A DNA stretch of 64,000 nucleotides from Pseudomonas agarici (GCF_900109755.1 NZ_FOAR01000001.1:62001-126000), one strand, 5' to 3'. Shown: positions 18,441 to 28,585, numbered from the stretch's first letter. Translations and numbers: made by a program. The notes: generated by a model from the letters alone, not told the origin.

Positions 18441-19061
18441 ATGACTGCAAAAAATGCCGTGACCGCTATTTTCCACTTCCCGCCGGATTACTCGATCCCA
18501 ACCATGGCCGAGACCCGGATCATCCTGCGTAACCGCTGTACCGGTACGGTCCTGGGTACTTGGACCGCTGCCCGACTTCCCGCCCAAGCGCCGTGGCGCT
18601 TCACTTTCGAACTCCCGCAGGATCTCAGGTACAACTGCAAAATCGAGATCGAGTTCGACCTGAGCGTCGCCGGTGTCTCGCTGCTGGCCGACCTCAAGTA
18701 CAGCTTCCGCTGGCGTAAAGACAATCAGCAAGAAAATTTTCACCTGAGCCCACCCGGCTATCTCTACCTGAGCGCCGCCCTGGTGCCGTTGATCGGTACG
18801 GAAGAAAACACCCTGGCCACCCTGAAACTCGTCGCCCTCACCGAACCCGGCATTCCGCCGTATGTTCTCAGCGAGGAAATCACCTTGCTCAAGGGTTCGA
18901 TTCCCCGCTACCTGCGTTATGATCCGCTCAAGGTCAAACCCGGCCAGGCCTACGAGACCCAAGGCACCTTCGGCGGCCGTCGCAAATTCACTATGAAACC
19001 TATCCCCAGGACCGTGGTGCTGCAGAAGGAAAAACCGCAAAACCTTACCCTGAGCGCCTGA
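18441..19061 (+). CDS. hypothetical protein with two YbaY/YscW-like beta repeats
   Basis: A 206 aa protein of unknown function without a signal peptide or lipobox. By eye it has two similar halves, residues about 23-75 (AETRIILRN...APWRFTFELP...IEIEFDLS) and about 118-175 (ATLKLVALTEPG...IPRYLRYDP...YETQGTF). Each half resembles the beta-sandwich of YbaY/YscW-type lipoproteins: a hydrophobic strand, a vLse-type strand, then a P-x-F/Y strand. Those relatives are secreted, whereas this protein has no export signal. The start ATG at 18441 is preceded by AAGGAT. It stands alone between plsB and the DUF4197 gene. The fold call is inference. Confidence 0.75.
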   Translation: MTAKNAVTAIFHFPPDYSIPTMAETRIILRNRCTGTVLGTWTAARLPAQAPWRFTFELPQDLRYNCKIEIEFDLSVAGVSLLADLKYSFRWRKDNQQENFHLSPPGYLYLSAALVPLIGTEENTLATLKLVALTEPGIPPYVLSEEITLLKGSIPRYLRYDPLKVKPGQAYETQGTFGGRRKFTMKPIPRTVVLQKEKPQNLTLSA

Positions 19062-19356
19062 GACTAGCGGCCTGTGTGGTGAGTTCCATGAGTCAATTTC
19101 GGCGCCACAGGTCTCTGAGCGGCGTTGTCGTTCCTCGTCATAGCCCGGCTAGACGAGTCACAGCGCCTTGACCATGAACTGCTGGCATCCGAACTTGAGC
19201 TAACGCACCCACCGTCCAGGCCAGTAGCCGTCGAGCGCTGACGTTCGGCGGCAAATCCGTTAGATTCTCGTGGGTGCCAGGTTGCTTCTCCGCAACCCTG
19301 GCGGACCCGTGTCGTCTGCCCGGTCATTTCTCACCTCTCGAATAAGGAAGCTTTCC

Positions 19357-20046
19357 ATGCGCCGCCCTTCCCTACATCTGCTTGGCCTCTGTGCCGGTTT
19401 GCTGATTTGCACCAACGCCCTGGCCCTGTCTCTGGACAGCCTTTCCCAAAGCGAAGCCTCGGGCGGCCTCAAGGATGCCCTGGCCCAGGGTGCCGTGGCG
19501 GCTGTGACGACGCTCGGCAAACCGGGCGGCTTCAGCAATAACCCTGAAGTGAAGATCGAACTGCCGGGCAAGCTAGGCAAAGTCGCCAGCAAGATGAAAC
19601 AGTTCGGCATGGGCGAACAGGTCAAACAGTTGGAAACCGGTATGAACAAGGCCGCGGAGGCAGCCATACCACAGGCCCAGGCGCTGCTGGTGGACGCGGT
19701 GAAAAAGATGACCGTAACCGATGCCAAGGGCATTCTCAGCGGTGGCAAGGACTCGGCCACCCAGTACCTGGACAAGAGTAGCCGCGAGCAAATCCGCGCC
19801 AAGTTCCTGCCGATCGTCAAACAGGCCACCGACCAGGTCGGCCTGGCCAAGCAGTACAACTCGTTCGCCGGACAAGCCGCGACCCTCGGCGTGCTCGATG
19901 CCAAGAGTGCCAACATCGAAAACTACGTGACGGAAAGGGCTCTGGATGGCCTCTTCAAGATGATCGCGCAAAAGGAAGAAGGCATCCGCGCCAACCCGGC
20001 GCAAGCGGCGACCAGCTTGGCGAAAAAGGTGTTCGGCGCGCTGTAG
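19357..20046 (+). CDS. DUF4197 domain-containing exported protein
   Basis: A 229 aa protein with an N-terminal signal peptide (hydrophobic core LHLLGLCAGLLICTNALA, predicted cleavage after ALA). A DUF4197 region follows: GGLKDALAQGAVAAV, GFSNNPEVKIELPGKLGKV, and YNSFAGQAATLGVLDAKSANIENYVTERALDGLF. This family occurs in many Proteobacteria and Bacteroidetes with no assigned function. The start at 19357 has AAGGAAG upstream. The 19062-19356 gap before it shows no gene. A terminator follows at 20051. Confidence 0.88.
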   Translation: MRRPSLHLLGLCAGLLICTNALALSLDSLSQSEASGGLKDALAQGAVAAVTTLGKPGGFSNNPEVKIELPGKLGKVASKMKQFGMGEQVKQLETGMNKAAEAAIPQAQALLVDAVKKMTVTDAKGILSGGKDSATQYLDKSSREQIRAKFLPIVKQATDQVGLAKQYNSFAGQAATLGVLDAKSANIENYVTERALDGLFKMIAQKEEGIRANPAQAATSLAKKVFGAL

Positions 20047-20050
20047 GCAC

Positions 20051-20071
20051 TTCCCTCTCACAGAGAGGGAA
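20051..20071 (+). terminator. hairpin after the DUF4197 gene
   Basis: TTCCCTCTC (20051-20059) pairs with GAGAGGGAA (20063-20071) over a 3-base loop, five bases after the stop. No T-tract follows, so it may be an mRNA end rather than a classical terminator. A second small hairpin, CCCTGAA/TTCAGGG at 20167-20183, lies just downstream of rsmJ on the other strand. Confidence 0.5.
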
Positions 20072-20196
20072 CGACTGCTGCGCAAGGTGCGCCAGAGCGA
20101 TGGCTGCGGCGAACCCCGGAATGCCGAGAAAGACCAGGCGTATGTGCTCGAGGTGGTGAGGCCAGACCCTGAATCATTCAGGGCCAGCCGCTGACT

Positions 20197-20979
20197 TCAG
20201 GGCTTTAGCGCTTTCTTCGGATAGATATCGTAGCGGCTCGACTTGCCATCCAGGGCATGGCTGGGCTTGAGCCCGGCAACGCACGGCGCTTTGCGCGGGC
20301 GCTTGACCACCACTCGGTGAGTGGCCAGCGCCAACGCGGCCTCAAGCAATGCCGGGGCATCAGGATCATCGCCGACCAATGGCCGAAACAGGCGCATTTC
20401 CTTCTTCACCAAGGCGGTTTTCTCCCGGTGCGGGAACATCGGATCCAGGTAGATCACTTGTGGCGGCTCACCTTCCCAGTGGCGCATCATTTCGATCGAG
20501 TTGCCCTTGAGCAGGCGCATGCGCGCAACAATTGGCGCCACATCGAAATCATTCTGACCACGGAGCAGGCCATCTTCCAACAACGCGCCGATCAGCGGCT
20601 GACGTTCGATCAGGCTCATCTCACAACCCAGGCTGGCCAGCACAAACGCATCCTTGCCCAGCCCAGCCGTGGCATCGAGTACCCGCGGACGCACTCCTTG
20701 CTGGATCCCGACCGCCTTGGCGATCATCTGGCCGCTGCCACCACCGTACAGGCGACGATGCGCAGCGCCGCCTTCGACGAAATCCACCCGTACCGGGCCC
20801 GGCGCATCCGGCCCGAGCTGCTGCAGTTGCAACCCCCACTCGCCCACCTGCAAGGCAAACTCAGCCCCCGGCTCCTGCAGGGGCAGCCCCAGCCGTGCAG
20901 CCCATTGCTCGGCCTGAGGCTGAAACTCTACGGCCAAAGCCTCGACCCTGATTCGTATGGCCGCTTGCTGCTCACTCAT
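20197..20979 (-). CDS. rsmJ: 16S rRNA (guanine1516-N2)-methyltransferase
   Basis: SAM-dependent methyltransferase for G1516 of 16S rRNA (260 aa; YhiQ family). Motifs are [19 protein letters not shown] (SAM loop) and the catalytic-type [18 protein letters not shown], as in other RsmJ proteins. The ATG at 20979 ([15 protein letters not shown]) is preferred to an upstream in-frame start. It is divergent from the duplicated-motif protein gene at 21072, with 92 bases between. Confidence 0.92.
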   Translation of the reverse strand: MSEQQAAIRIRVEALAVEFQPQAEQWAARLGLPLQEPGAEFALQVGEWGLQLQQLGPDAPGPVRVDFVEGGAAHRRLYGGGSGQMIAKAVGIQQGVRPRVLDATAGLGKDAFVLASLGCEMSLIERQPLIGALLEDGLLRGQNDFDVAPIVARMRLLKGNSIEMMRHWEGEPPQVIYLDPMFPHREKTALVKKEMRLFRPLVGDDPDAPALLEAALALATHRVVVKRPRKAPCVAGLKPSHALDGKSSRYDIYPKKALKP

Positions 20980-21071
20980 GAAAAACACGCTCAAAAATTT
21001 AATGATCGGCAAACACTGCCGATAACAGAAGTATCCACCATATTGCCAGAGCCGGGCGTCGATCGAGAGCT

Positions 21072-21686
21072 ATGTCAGACTTTCAACGCACATCCATAGG
21101 TTATCTATCGCCGGTCGGCGATTACGGCTTGCGAAATTCCCAAGCACTGAGCGGCGTCAGCCATCTGTGGCAGGATTTCTTTGTCCGGGCCATGGCCGAG
21201 CAAGTGGGTGATGCGCCCGAGCAAGCCGCTGTCGATCTGCCGGTCGATGGTCCGGTCGAGCCGACCGCAGGGGCGAAAATGCTCGCGCAGATCGTTGACC
21301 AGCGGCACTGCGATGTCACCGAAACGCCGATTCGTCCGCCGGAGCCGCTGTTCCTGCCCATCGCCGAGTTTGAACTGGACCTGCTGAAAAAACCCGCACC
21401 GCCCTATCCGGACGACGAAATCGTCGCGCAACAGCACCAACAGGATTTCGATAACGGCTGGGTTCGCCCGCTCGTACTCAGTGCCGGTCAGCCGCTGCCC
21501 AATCCCGGCGTAGCGCCACGACCGCGCCCGCTGCACTTGCCAATCGCCGAATTCGAACTCGACCTGCTGGAAAAACCACCTGTGCCATTCGACGAGCAGA
21601 CACTGGCCCGGCAACAGCAAGCAATGGACTACGACCTGCTCTGGGCTCGCCCGCTGGTGGCCCACAACCTGCGCCTGGCGGCCTGA
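21072..21686 (+). CDS. hypothetical protein with a duplicated LPIAEFELDLL motif
   Basis: A 204 aa protein I cannot name. It contains a clear internal duplication. The block around 93-142 (FLPIAEFELDLLKKP...QQDFDNGWVRPLV) is repeated at about 152-197 (HLPIAEFELDLLEKP...QQAMDYDLLWARPLV), linked by a Pro-rich segment. A third, more distant copy may be present at 35-60. There is no signal peptide or membrane helix, and it is acidic and proline-rich. Such short repeated motifs often serve as docking peptides; that is inference. It is divergent from rsmJ, and an unrelated DUF72 gene converges downstream. Confidence 0.75.
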   Translation: MSDFQRTSIGYLSPVGDYGLRNSQALSGVSHLWQDFFVRAMAEQVGDAPEQAAVDLPVDGPVEPTAGAKMLAQIVDQRHCDVTETPIRPPEPLFLPIAEFELDLLKKPAPPYPDDEIVAQQHQQDFDNGWVRPLVLSAGQPLPNPGVAPRPRPLHLPIAEFELDLLEKPPVPFDEQTLARQQQAMDYDLLWARPLVAHNLRLAA

Positions 21687-21758
21687 GCCGCCACTCCCTG
21701 TCTCAACCCCTGTCTCACGCGTTGAACATCGGCTTGATCCTGCCGAACCGTATCGCCC

Positions 21759-22628
21759 TCAGAGCAACCCGAGTTGCTCCACAGCGGGCTCTCTGTATAG
21801 CTCAGGCAGTGCCGGCAAGCCAGGCAAACGTGCCATCAGGCGCTGATGAAAACGTCGAGCCAGCTCCGGCGCCAGGCGGTTGTCCGAAGTGTGCAGGAAG
21901 ATATACGGCGTGCGCCCCTCCTCGATCCAGACGGCGACTTTCTCGATCCAGGGCGTGAGAAAGATGTCATTGGCCGCCAGTTCCGGATGGCCGATAAAAC
22001 GCACCTGAGGGCACTGGGTAAAGGCCGCCGGACGTGGCGGTACCTTGGGTTTTTTCGACTGGGCGTGCACCACCGAAGGTTCGGTCGAAGTACAGCTGAA
22101 CAGTGCCCGGGGATCGAGGCAGATGCGCTCCACGCCACGGTCGAGCAGAAGGCGATTGAGCATCCGCTCGGCATCGCCTCTGGCGAAGAATTCCGGGTGG
22201 CGGACCTCAATGGCCAGCGGTCGCTGCAAATCGTCGATGAAACCGACCAGTTCACTCAGGCGATGGGGGGCGAAACTCGCCGGCAATTGCAACCATAGCG
22301 GCGACACGCGCTCCCCCAGCGGTGCAAGCAGTTGCAGGAAGCCCTCGGCTGCCGGCGCTTGCTCACGCAAATCGCCGCCATGACTGATATCGCGGGGGAA
22401 CTTGGCGGTGAAGCGAAAATGTCCGGGCATGACCTGCGCCCAGCGTTCGACGGTAGCCGGCGCCGGCCGCGCATAGAAGGTGGTGTTGCCCTCAACCGCG
22501 TTGAAGACCTGAGAATAGAGATCGAGGAAATCGGTCGGACGGGCGTTTTCCGGGTACAGAAATTCGCGCCAGGCGTTTTCACTCCAGGAAGGGCAACCAA
22601 GGTAGTAAGGCAGAACGGGACCGGTCAT
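21759..22628 (-). CDS. DUF72 domain-containing protein (YecE-like TIM barrel)
   Basis: A 289 aa protein of the DUF72/YecE family. Signatures are YYLGCPSWSENAWREFLYP at the start, FNAVEGNTTFYARP, HFRFTAKFPRDISH, PLWLQLPASFAP, LAIEVRHPEFF and the C-terminal YIFLHTSDN. Family members have a TIM-barrel fold and unknown activity. The ATG at 22628 (MTGPVLPYYLG) is the family start. Only 13 bases separate it from the upstream 99 aa gene, so the two probably form an operon. Confidence 0.88.
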   Translation of the reverse strand: MTGPVLPYYLGCPSWSENAWREFLYPENARPTDFLDLYSQVFNAVEGNTTFYARPAPATVERWAQVMPGHFRFTAKFPRDISHGGDLREQAPAAEGFLQLLAPLGERVSPLWLQLPASFAPHRLSELVGFIDDLQRPLAIEVRHPEFFARGDAERMLNRLLLDRGVERICLDPRALFSCTSTEPSVVHAQSKKPKVPPRPAAFTQCPQVRFIGHPELAANDIFLTPWIEKVAVWIEEGRTPYIFLHTSDNRLAPELARRFHQRLMARLPGLPALPELYREPAVEQLGLL

Positions 22629-22641
22629 GACACTGATTAGA

Positions 22642-22941
22642 TCAGATATGCAGGTCGAGCCCCAGTACTTCCATATCCCATTCGACAAAACCGGCAGTGG
22701 TCAGGTAGCTGGCCAAGGCGGTCGCGACACTTTTGCTCATCGAGCGCGGGAAGATCATATCCTGCGGGCGGGCGGGCAAATTGGCCAGGCGACCGCCAGC
22801 GGCTTGAGCGCGAGCGGCGATGTCCGACAGATCGTCAGTTTCGCTGTCCAGCACTTCCTCATCGCCATCGAGCACCACGCCAACTTTGCGGGGTTTGCGC
22901 TTGATGGGGTAGGACTGTGATGAAGCACCGTCTATACGCAT
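22642..22941 (-). CDS. conserved hypothetical protein (99 aa)
   Basis: A small, probably cytosolic protein opening MRIDGASSQSYPIKRKPRKV and containing acidic (DGDEEVLDSETDDLSD) and Ala-rich segments. No known domain is evident. The SMSKSVATALASYLTTAGFVEWDME stretch near the C-terminus looks like a folded helical region. It lies directly upstream of the DUF72 gene and is likely cotranscribed. Codon use matches the neighbours, which supports a real gene. Confidence 0.7.
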   Translation of the reverse strand: MRIDGASSQSYPIKRKPRKVGVVLDGDEEVLDSETDDLSDIAARAQAAGGRLANLPARPQDMIFPRSMSKSVATALASYLTTAGFVEWDMEVLGLDLHI

Positions 22942-23240
22942 TGAGGCAGGCCCGGTGTAGATGATGGCAATTTAGCAGCACGCACCGCACATAGCTATTG
23001 CCCGAGTGATAACCAGACCACAGAACCTGGAAAAGGTTTTCACACCAGTACATCCATCGCTGCAAAACATGACGGACGGCACATTTTTGACTGACCCGGC
23101 TGGGTTTTCTATCCGTTGGGGTCAAGGTTCAGTTTAGCTTGGAATTTATCGAGCAGCGCAGATCCCTATGGGAGCCGGCTTGCCGGTGAGAAGCCAATGG
23201 GTCTTACGCGATGAGACGCCTCTCTATCAACCTGGCAATC
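22942..23240 (+). other. 299-base gap with a REP-like palindrome at 23168-23188
   Basis: No convincing gene. GGGAGCCGGCTTGCCGGTGA at 23168-23187 is a near copy of the element at 7229. The remaining sequence is AT-richer than its surroundings and should hold the promoter of the 99 aa gene-DUF72 pair. An 88-codon minus-strand frame here (22859-23125) has no ribosome-binding site and an unusual composition. Confidence 0.5.
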
Positions 23241-23915
23241 TCAACGGGCCTTCGGGGTCGCGACCTTGTCGCGCAGATAAACCGGCTGCGCGTCGTCGGC
23301 AACCACGGCTTCGCCACGCGTCCAGGCGAATCGCGCCAGGGTCAGCAGGTCTTCGGCATGGGGCAGCATGCCAGCATCCTGACCGGCGAGGACGACGTTA
23401 ATCCGTTCGCCATAACCCCAGCCGGTCCCCGCACCGAACCATGGGCCATTGGCCCCCTCCGGCAGGGCGGCGACTTCCGGCGGCAGCACCGCCTCGGCAC
23501 CGACCAGGCGCATTTCCCCGGCTGCTTCGCGGTAGCAGCCCCAGTACACCTCATCCATCCGCGCATCGATAGCCGCCGCGACCTGGCTGACGCCATGCTC
23601 GCGAAACGCCCGCTGCGCCAGCACCGCCAGGTTGGACAGCGGCAACACAGGTCGCTCCAGGGCGAACGCCAGGCCCTGGACCACGCCGATGGCGATCCGC
23701 ACGCCAGTGAAAGCGCCCGGTCCGCGACCAAAGGCAATGGCGTCCAGCGCCGACAGCGCGATGCCGGCGTCGGCCAGCAATTGCTGGATCATTGGCAGCA
23801 GCTTCTGCGCATGCAGGCGCGGGATCACCTCGTAGTGGCTCGTGACCTTGCCGTTATGCAGCAAGGCAACGGAGCAGGCTTCAGTCGCGGTGTCCAGGGC
23901 CAGCAAGGTGCTCAT
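23241..23915 (-). CDS. tsaB: tRNA threonylcarbamoyladenosine biosynthesis protein TsaB
   Basis: ASKHA-fold partner of TsaD in the TsaBDE complex, which transfers the threonylcarbamoyl group to A37 of tRNA. The 224 aa protein opens MSTLLALDTATEACSVALL and has the family blocks HAQKLLPMIQQLL, LDAIAFGRGPGAFTGVRIA and VQGLAFALERPVLPLSNL. The ATG at 23915 is chosen because the 17 upstream in-frame codons are not family-like. It follows adk on the minus strand with a strong hairpin between them. TcdA elsewhere in this window acts on the product of this pathway. Confidence 0.95.
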   Translation of the reverse strand: MSTLLALDTATEACSVALLHNGKVTSHYEVIPRLHAQKLLPMIQQLLADAGIALSALDAIAFGRGPGAFTGVRIAIGVVQGLAFALERPVLPLSNLAVLAQRAFREHGVSQVAAAIDARMDEVYWGCYREAAGEMRLVGAEAVLPPEVAALPEGANGPWFGAGTGWGYGERINVVLAGQDAGMLPHAEDLLTLARFAWTRGEAVVADDAQPVYLRDKVATPKAR

Positions 23916-23962
23916 CGATGTTTCCGTCAGGTCAGAGTGAAAAAAGTGCGACAGTATAAACA

Positions 23963-23988
23963 ACAACAGCCCGCAAGCGGGCTGTTGT
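23963..23988 (-). terminator. adk terminator
   Basis: A perfect 12-base stem, ACAACAGCCCGC (23963-23974) and GCGGGCTGTTGT (23977-23988), has a 2-base spacer. On the minus strand it lies 15 bases after the adk stop and is followed by the T-rich TTTATACT. The same T-rich stretch could supply the -10 box of tsaB. Confidence 0.75.
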
Positions 23989-24003
23989 AGAGGCTGGCAA
24001 TCA

Positions 24004-24750
<747 letters not shown>

Positions 24751-24859
24751 TCAAGATACACAGCCGACCGACCCCACACAAGCCGCCGAAAGTCGCAATA
24801 ATCAGTGCCACCATGGCAGCGCAAACGCGCTATCGCACCTCGCAACCCAACCACAAAGT

Positions 24860-24915
24860 GTCGCCACACAAAAAACCACCGCGCAGTCAGGAGCCGTGTC
24901 TTTTTGTGTGGCGAC
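24860..24915 (-). repeat. 15-base perfect inverted repeat downstream of ppc
   Basis: GTCGCCACACAAAAA (24860-24874) and TTTTTGTGTGGCGAC (24901-24915) are perfect complements around a 26-base spacer. The element lies 24 bases after the ppc stop. The A/T runs face the loop, which is not the usual terminator geometry, so it could be an mRNA 3'-end structure or a protein-binding palindrome. The remaining adk-ppc gap (24652-24939) holds no gene that I can see. Confidence 0.55.
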
Positions 24916-24939
24916 CTGCGTCCGCGATCTCCGGGCACG

Positions 24940-27570
24940 TTAGCCGGTATTGCGCAGTCCGGCGGCAATCCCCGCCACAGACACCAGTAAAGCCTGTTCC
25001 AGCGGGCTGTCCTGGGCAGCTTCCTGGCGACGCGAACGGGCGAGCAGCTCGGCCTGCAACAGGTGCAACGGGTCCAGATAGGTATTGCGCACGCGAATGA
25101 ACTCAAGGGTCTCGGGGCTACGGGCAAGCAGTTGCGATTGGCCGGTCAAGCCCAGAACCACCGCACATGCCTGCGACAATAGGTCGCGTAAATGCACCCC
25201 CAGCGGCAGCAGTTCAGCTTGCACCAGACGCTCGTCGTAGGACCGTGCAATGTCGCCGTCGGCCTTGGCCAGGACCATTTCCAGCATGTCGATGCGTGTG
25301 CGGAAAAATGGCCACTGCTCGCGCATCTGCTCCAACAGTTCGCCGTCACCGCGCTCCAGCGCCTTGCGCAAGGCCGTTTCCCAGCCCAGCCAGGCCGGCA
25401 GCATCAGGCGCGTCTGGGTCCAGCCGAAGATCCACGGGATGGCCCGCAGGCTCTCGATGCCACCGGCCCGGCGCTTCGCCGGACGACTGCCCAGCGGCAA
25501 GCGCCCCAGTTCCTGCTCCGGGGTCGACTGGCGAAAATACTCGACGAACTGCGGATTGTCCCGCACCTCGGCGCGATAGGCACTGAGGCCGTCCGCCGCC
25601 AATTGGTCCATCAGGCTGCGCCAGGCCGGCTGTGGAGGTGGTGGCGGCAGCAAGGTGGCTTCGAGCACGGCAGCCAGATAAAGGTTGAGATTCTGCTCGG
25701 CGATGTCCGGCAGACCGAACTTGAAACGGATCATCTCGCCCTGTTCGGTGGTACGCAAACGCCCTGCCACCGAGCCTGGCGGCTGCGACAGGATCGCCGC
25801 ATGGGCCGGACCGCCGCCACGCCCGACAGTACCGCCGCGACCGTGGAACAACAACAGTTCGACCTGTTGTTCCCGACAGATTTCCACCAGCCGCTCCTGA
25901 GCCCGATACTGCGCCCAGGCCGCCGCCGTGGTACCGGCGTCCTTGGCCGAGTCGGAGTAGCCGATCATCACCTCCTGCGGGCCTTGCAGACGCGCGCGAT
26001 AACCGGGCAACAGCAACAAGCGCTCCATGACCGGGCCGGCGTTATCCAGGTCGGCCAGGGTCTCGAACAGCGGCACCACGCGCATCGACCGCAAGACCCC
26101 GGACTCCTTGAGCAACAGTTGCACCGCAAGCACATCGGAGGCCGCGCCCGCCATGGAGATCACATAGGAGCCCAGCGATGCCGCCGGTGCCGCCGCGATC
26201 TCCTTGCAGGTCGCCAGCACTTCGGCGGTGTCCACCGAGGGCTCGAAGTACGCCGGCAGCAGCGGTCGACGGTTGGCCAACTCACTCGTGAGGAATGTCA
26301 GGCGCGCCTCTTCATTCCAGTCTTCATAGCGCCCCAGCCCTAAATAGTCAGTGATTTCACTCAGGGCGCCAGCATGTCGCGACGCGTCCTGGCGCACGTC
26401 CAGGCGGACCAGAAACAGCCCGAAGGTCACCGCCCGCCGCAGACAGTCGAGCAACGGTCCATCGGCGATCACGCCCATACCGCATTCGTGCAGGGACTGA
26501 TAGCAGAGCTGCAACGGCTCCAGCAACTCGCTATTGTTCTGCAGCACCGCCTCCGAAGCCGGCTGGGTCACCGCCAGCGAAGCATGAGCCCACTGGCGGG
26601 TGGTGCGCAGCCGTTCGCGCAATTGCTTGAGCACCGCGCGATAAGGTTCGGCGCTGTCACCCGCCTGGGCACGCAAGGCCTCGCTGGCTTGCTGCATCGA
26701 CAGATCGGCGGCCAGGTGATCGACATCGCGCAGATACAGATCGGCGGCCATCCAGCGTGCCAACAGCAGCACTTCGCGGGTAACCTTGGCCGTGACATTC
26801 GGGTTGCCGTCGCGGTCGCCGCCCATCCAGGAGGCAAAGCGAATCGGCGCGGCCTCCAGCGGCAGGCGTAGGCCGGTGGCGGCATGCAGGGCCTGGTCGG
26901 CCTTGCGTAGATAATTCGGGATCGCCTGCCAGAGGGAATGCTCGATCACCGCAAAGCCCCACTTGGCCTCATCCACCGGGGTCGGTCGGGTACGACGGAT
27001 TTCCTCGGTGTGCCAGGCCTCGGCGATCAGCCGCTGCAAACGTTGGCGGATCTGTTCGCGCTCGGCCCCGGTCAGGTCACGGTGATCCTGCAGCGCCAGT
27101 TGCGCGGCGATGGCGTCGTATTTCTGGATCAGCGTGCGACGCGCCACCTCGGTAGGATGCGCGGTGAGCACCAACTCGATGTCCAGGCGGCCCAGTTGTC
27201 GCGCCAGGAACTCAGCGCCATGGCCTTCCGCCCGCAGGCGGGCGAGCAGTTCCGGTAACACTCGCGACTCGAACGGCGCCGGCTGGGACTCGTCGCGCCG
27301 ATGGATCAGTTGATATTGCTCGGCGATATTGGCCAGGTTGAGAAACTGGTTGAAGGCCCGAGCGACCGGCAGCAACTCGTCGTCACCCAGATCATCGAGG
27401 CTGGCGCTCAACTGCGCACTCGCGCAGTTGCTGCGATCCGCCTTGGCGCTTTTGCGAATCCGCTCGATCTTGTCGAGAAACTCATCGCCATGCTGGTCTC
27501 GGATGGTATTGCCCAACAGCTCACCCAACAGGTGAACGTCTTCACGCAAACGCACATCAATATCGGACAT
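24940..27570 (-). CDS. ppc: phosphoenolpyruvate carboxylase
   Basis: Anaplerotic enzyme that makes oxaloacetate from PEP and bicarbonate. The 876 aa protein has the catalytic His in [14 protein letters not shown], the [14 protein letters not shown] loop, [20 protein letters not shown], and the conserved C-terminus [10 protein letters not shown]. The start at 27570 ([16 protein letters not shown]) is chosen over an in-frame upstream ATG. The neighbour downstream is adk. The oxaloacetate feeds aspartate, the precursor for the dap, hom and thrC pathways in this window. Confidence 0.97.
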   Translation of the reverse strand: MSDIDVRLREDVHLLGELLGNTIRDQHGDEFLDKIERIRKSAKADRSNCASAQLSASLDDLGDDELLPVARAFNQFLNLANIAEQYQLIHRRDESQPAPFESRVLPELLARLRAEGHGAEFLARQLGRLDIELVLTAHPTEVARRTLIQKYDAIAAQLALQDHRDLTGAEREQIRQRLQRLIAEAWHTEEIRRTRPTPVDEAKWGFAVIEHSLWQAIPNYLRKADQALHAATGLRLPLEAAPIRFASWMGGDRDGNPNVTAKVTREVLLLARWMAADLYLRDVDHLAADLSMQQASEALRAQAGDSAEPYRAVLKQLRERLRTTRQWAHASLAVTQPASEAVLQNNSELLEPLQLCYQSLHECGMGVIADGPLLDCLRRAVTFGLFLVRLDVRQDASRHAGALSEITDYLGLGRYEDWNEEARLTFLTSELANRRPLLPAYFEPSVDTAEVLATCKEIAAAPAASLGSYVISMAGAASDVLAVQLLLKESGVLRSMRVVPLFETLADLDNAGPVMERLLLLPGYRARLQGPQEVMIGYSDSAKDAGTTAAAWAQYRAQERLVEICREQQVELLLFHGRGGTVGRGGGPAHAAILSQPPGSVAGRLRTTEQGEMIRFKFGLPDIAEQNLNLYLAAVLEATLLPPPPPQPAWRSLMDQLAADGLSAYRAEVRDNPQFVEYFRQSTPEQELGRLPLGSRPAKRRAGGIESLRAIPWIFGWTQTRLMLPAWLGWETALRKALERGDGELLEQMREQWPFFRTRIDMLEMVLAKADGDIARSYDERLVQAELLPLGVHLRDLLSQACAVVLGLTGQSQLLARSPETLEFIRVRNTYLDPLHLLQAELLARSRRQEAAQDSPLEQALLVSVAGIAAGLRNTG

Positions 27571-27699
27571 CGACAGGCTCTCCGGTGGACTCTGAGGCGG
27601 TTCCCGAACCCAAGAGTGCACCACAGCGACGAAAGCTTACAAGCCGACCGAGCAATTGCTGGCCGGCAAATATTCTCCGCTGAACCTCGTCTCCAGCAG

Positions 27700-27930
27700 C
27701 TAGTCTGATGATGAGGCCCTACAAGAGCGGGTCGCCAGCCCTGCCTGGGCTCTGTGGGGTTGCGTTGGCTCACGTTCGAACGCCATACCGCCATGGCCAG
27801 GTGACACGTCATAGTTCGCCATGGTGAGCCACAGCGACACGGGCTTGGGGCCTGTGGCGCCGAAATTGACTAACGGAACTCGCCCCACCGGCTCTAAATG
27901 CCAGTCCGGCCACTCATCAATAGCCGCCAT
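27700..27930 (-). other. protein-like 76-codon frame in the ppc upstream gap (doubtful)
   Basis: In the 384-base gap between ppc and the next gene a minus-strand frame runs from an ATG at 27930. It includes WLTMANYDVSPGHGGMAFE, which looks more protein-like than random GC-rich noise, and ends RASSSD. There is no convincing ribosome-binding site at either candidate ATG. It may be a remnant or chance. No other gene is seen in 27571-27954; the ppc promoter must lie there. Confidence 0.2.
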
Positions 27931-27954
27931 CGGCGGATGCGAATTGAGGTCGAT

Positions 27955-28299
27955 ATGAAAATCCGCGAGCTAGCCCAGCACTGGGAAGAACATGCCAAGG
28001 GTCGCCTGACCGATACCGGGTATACCATTCATCTGGACCTGGAAGCCGCTGCTCGTCTCGCCGCGATTACCGAAATGTACCCCAAACGCAGCCCACAGGA
28101 GCTGTTGGGCGAGTTGATCGGAGCGGCCCTGGAAGAACTCGAAGCGAGCTTTCCCTATGTCCAGGGACCGCATGTGGTCACCACCGACGAAGAGGGTGAC
28201 CCGCTTTATGAGGACATTGGCGCAACGCCACGTTTTCTCATGCTGTCACGTCGTTACTTGCACGATTTGGCCTCCCAGGCCGATGAGCCAAAGCACTGA
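27955..28299 (+). CDS. conserved hypothetical protein
   Basis: A 114 aa cytosolic protein opening MKIRELAQHWEEHAKGRLTD. An amphipathic region HLDLEAAARLAAITEMYP...SPQELLGELIGAALEELE has a strand-helix-helix look similar to ribbon-helix-helix proteins, but I cannot confirm DNA binding. The ATG at 27955 is preceded by GAGGTCGAT. As I recall, Pseudomonas genomes often carry an uncharacterised gene at this place after ppc. It is divergent from ppc. Confidence 0.75.
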   Translation: MKIRELAQHWEEHAKGRLTDTGYTIHLDLEAAARLAAITEMYPKRSPQELLGELIGAALEELEASFPYVQGPHVVTTDEEGDPLYEDIGATPRFLMLSRRYLHDLASQADEPKH

Positions 28300-28442
28300 A
28301 ACCTTAACGGACTCTCTCCTCAAAGCCCCGGTATCCCTGGCTCCACTCCGATTCCGGGATACCGCCGCGCGTCGCCAAAGTTCAGTTTTTTTGCATTGAC
28401 CGATCGATCAATATTTTTTCGGGCAATTAGCCATCTTTTCCT

Positions 28443-28470
28443 GAACTATTCAAAAAAGCCGCAGGTCACA
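28443..28470 (+). promoter_or_regulatory. possible AlgU promoter of the lipoprotein pair
   Basis: GAACTA (28443-28448), then 17 bases, then TCACA (28466-28470) is close to the AlgU/RpoE-type consensus GAACTT-N16/17-TCTGA. It is 116 bases upstream of the DUF4398 lipoprotein gene. In P. aeruginosa the lptF locus is AlgU-dependent, which supports the reading. The 28300-28585 gap holds no other gene. Confidence 0.4.
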
Positions 28471-28585
28471 GCCAACAGCCATCATCGAAACAGGCGCCGT
28501 AAGACGCCCCCGACCGGCAGGGCGGGATCGATGCCGAAGGCCCTCGGGACGGTGATGGGTATTGATGTTTTTCAGGAGTTATCCA

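Noticed and set aside
19064..19327. 87-codon minus-strand frame between two plus-strand genes
   Set aside because: Ser/Arg-rich composition, no family signature and no ribosome-binding site; treated as non-coding.
22859..23125. 88-codon minus-strand frame upstream of the 99 aa gene
   Set aside because: It overlaps the start of the supported gene, is rich in Cys, Trp and Arg, and has no ribosome-binding site.
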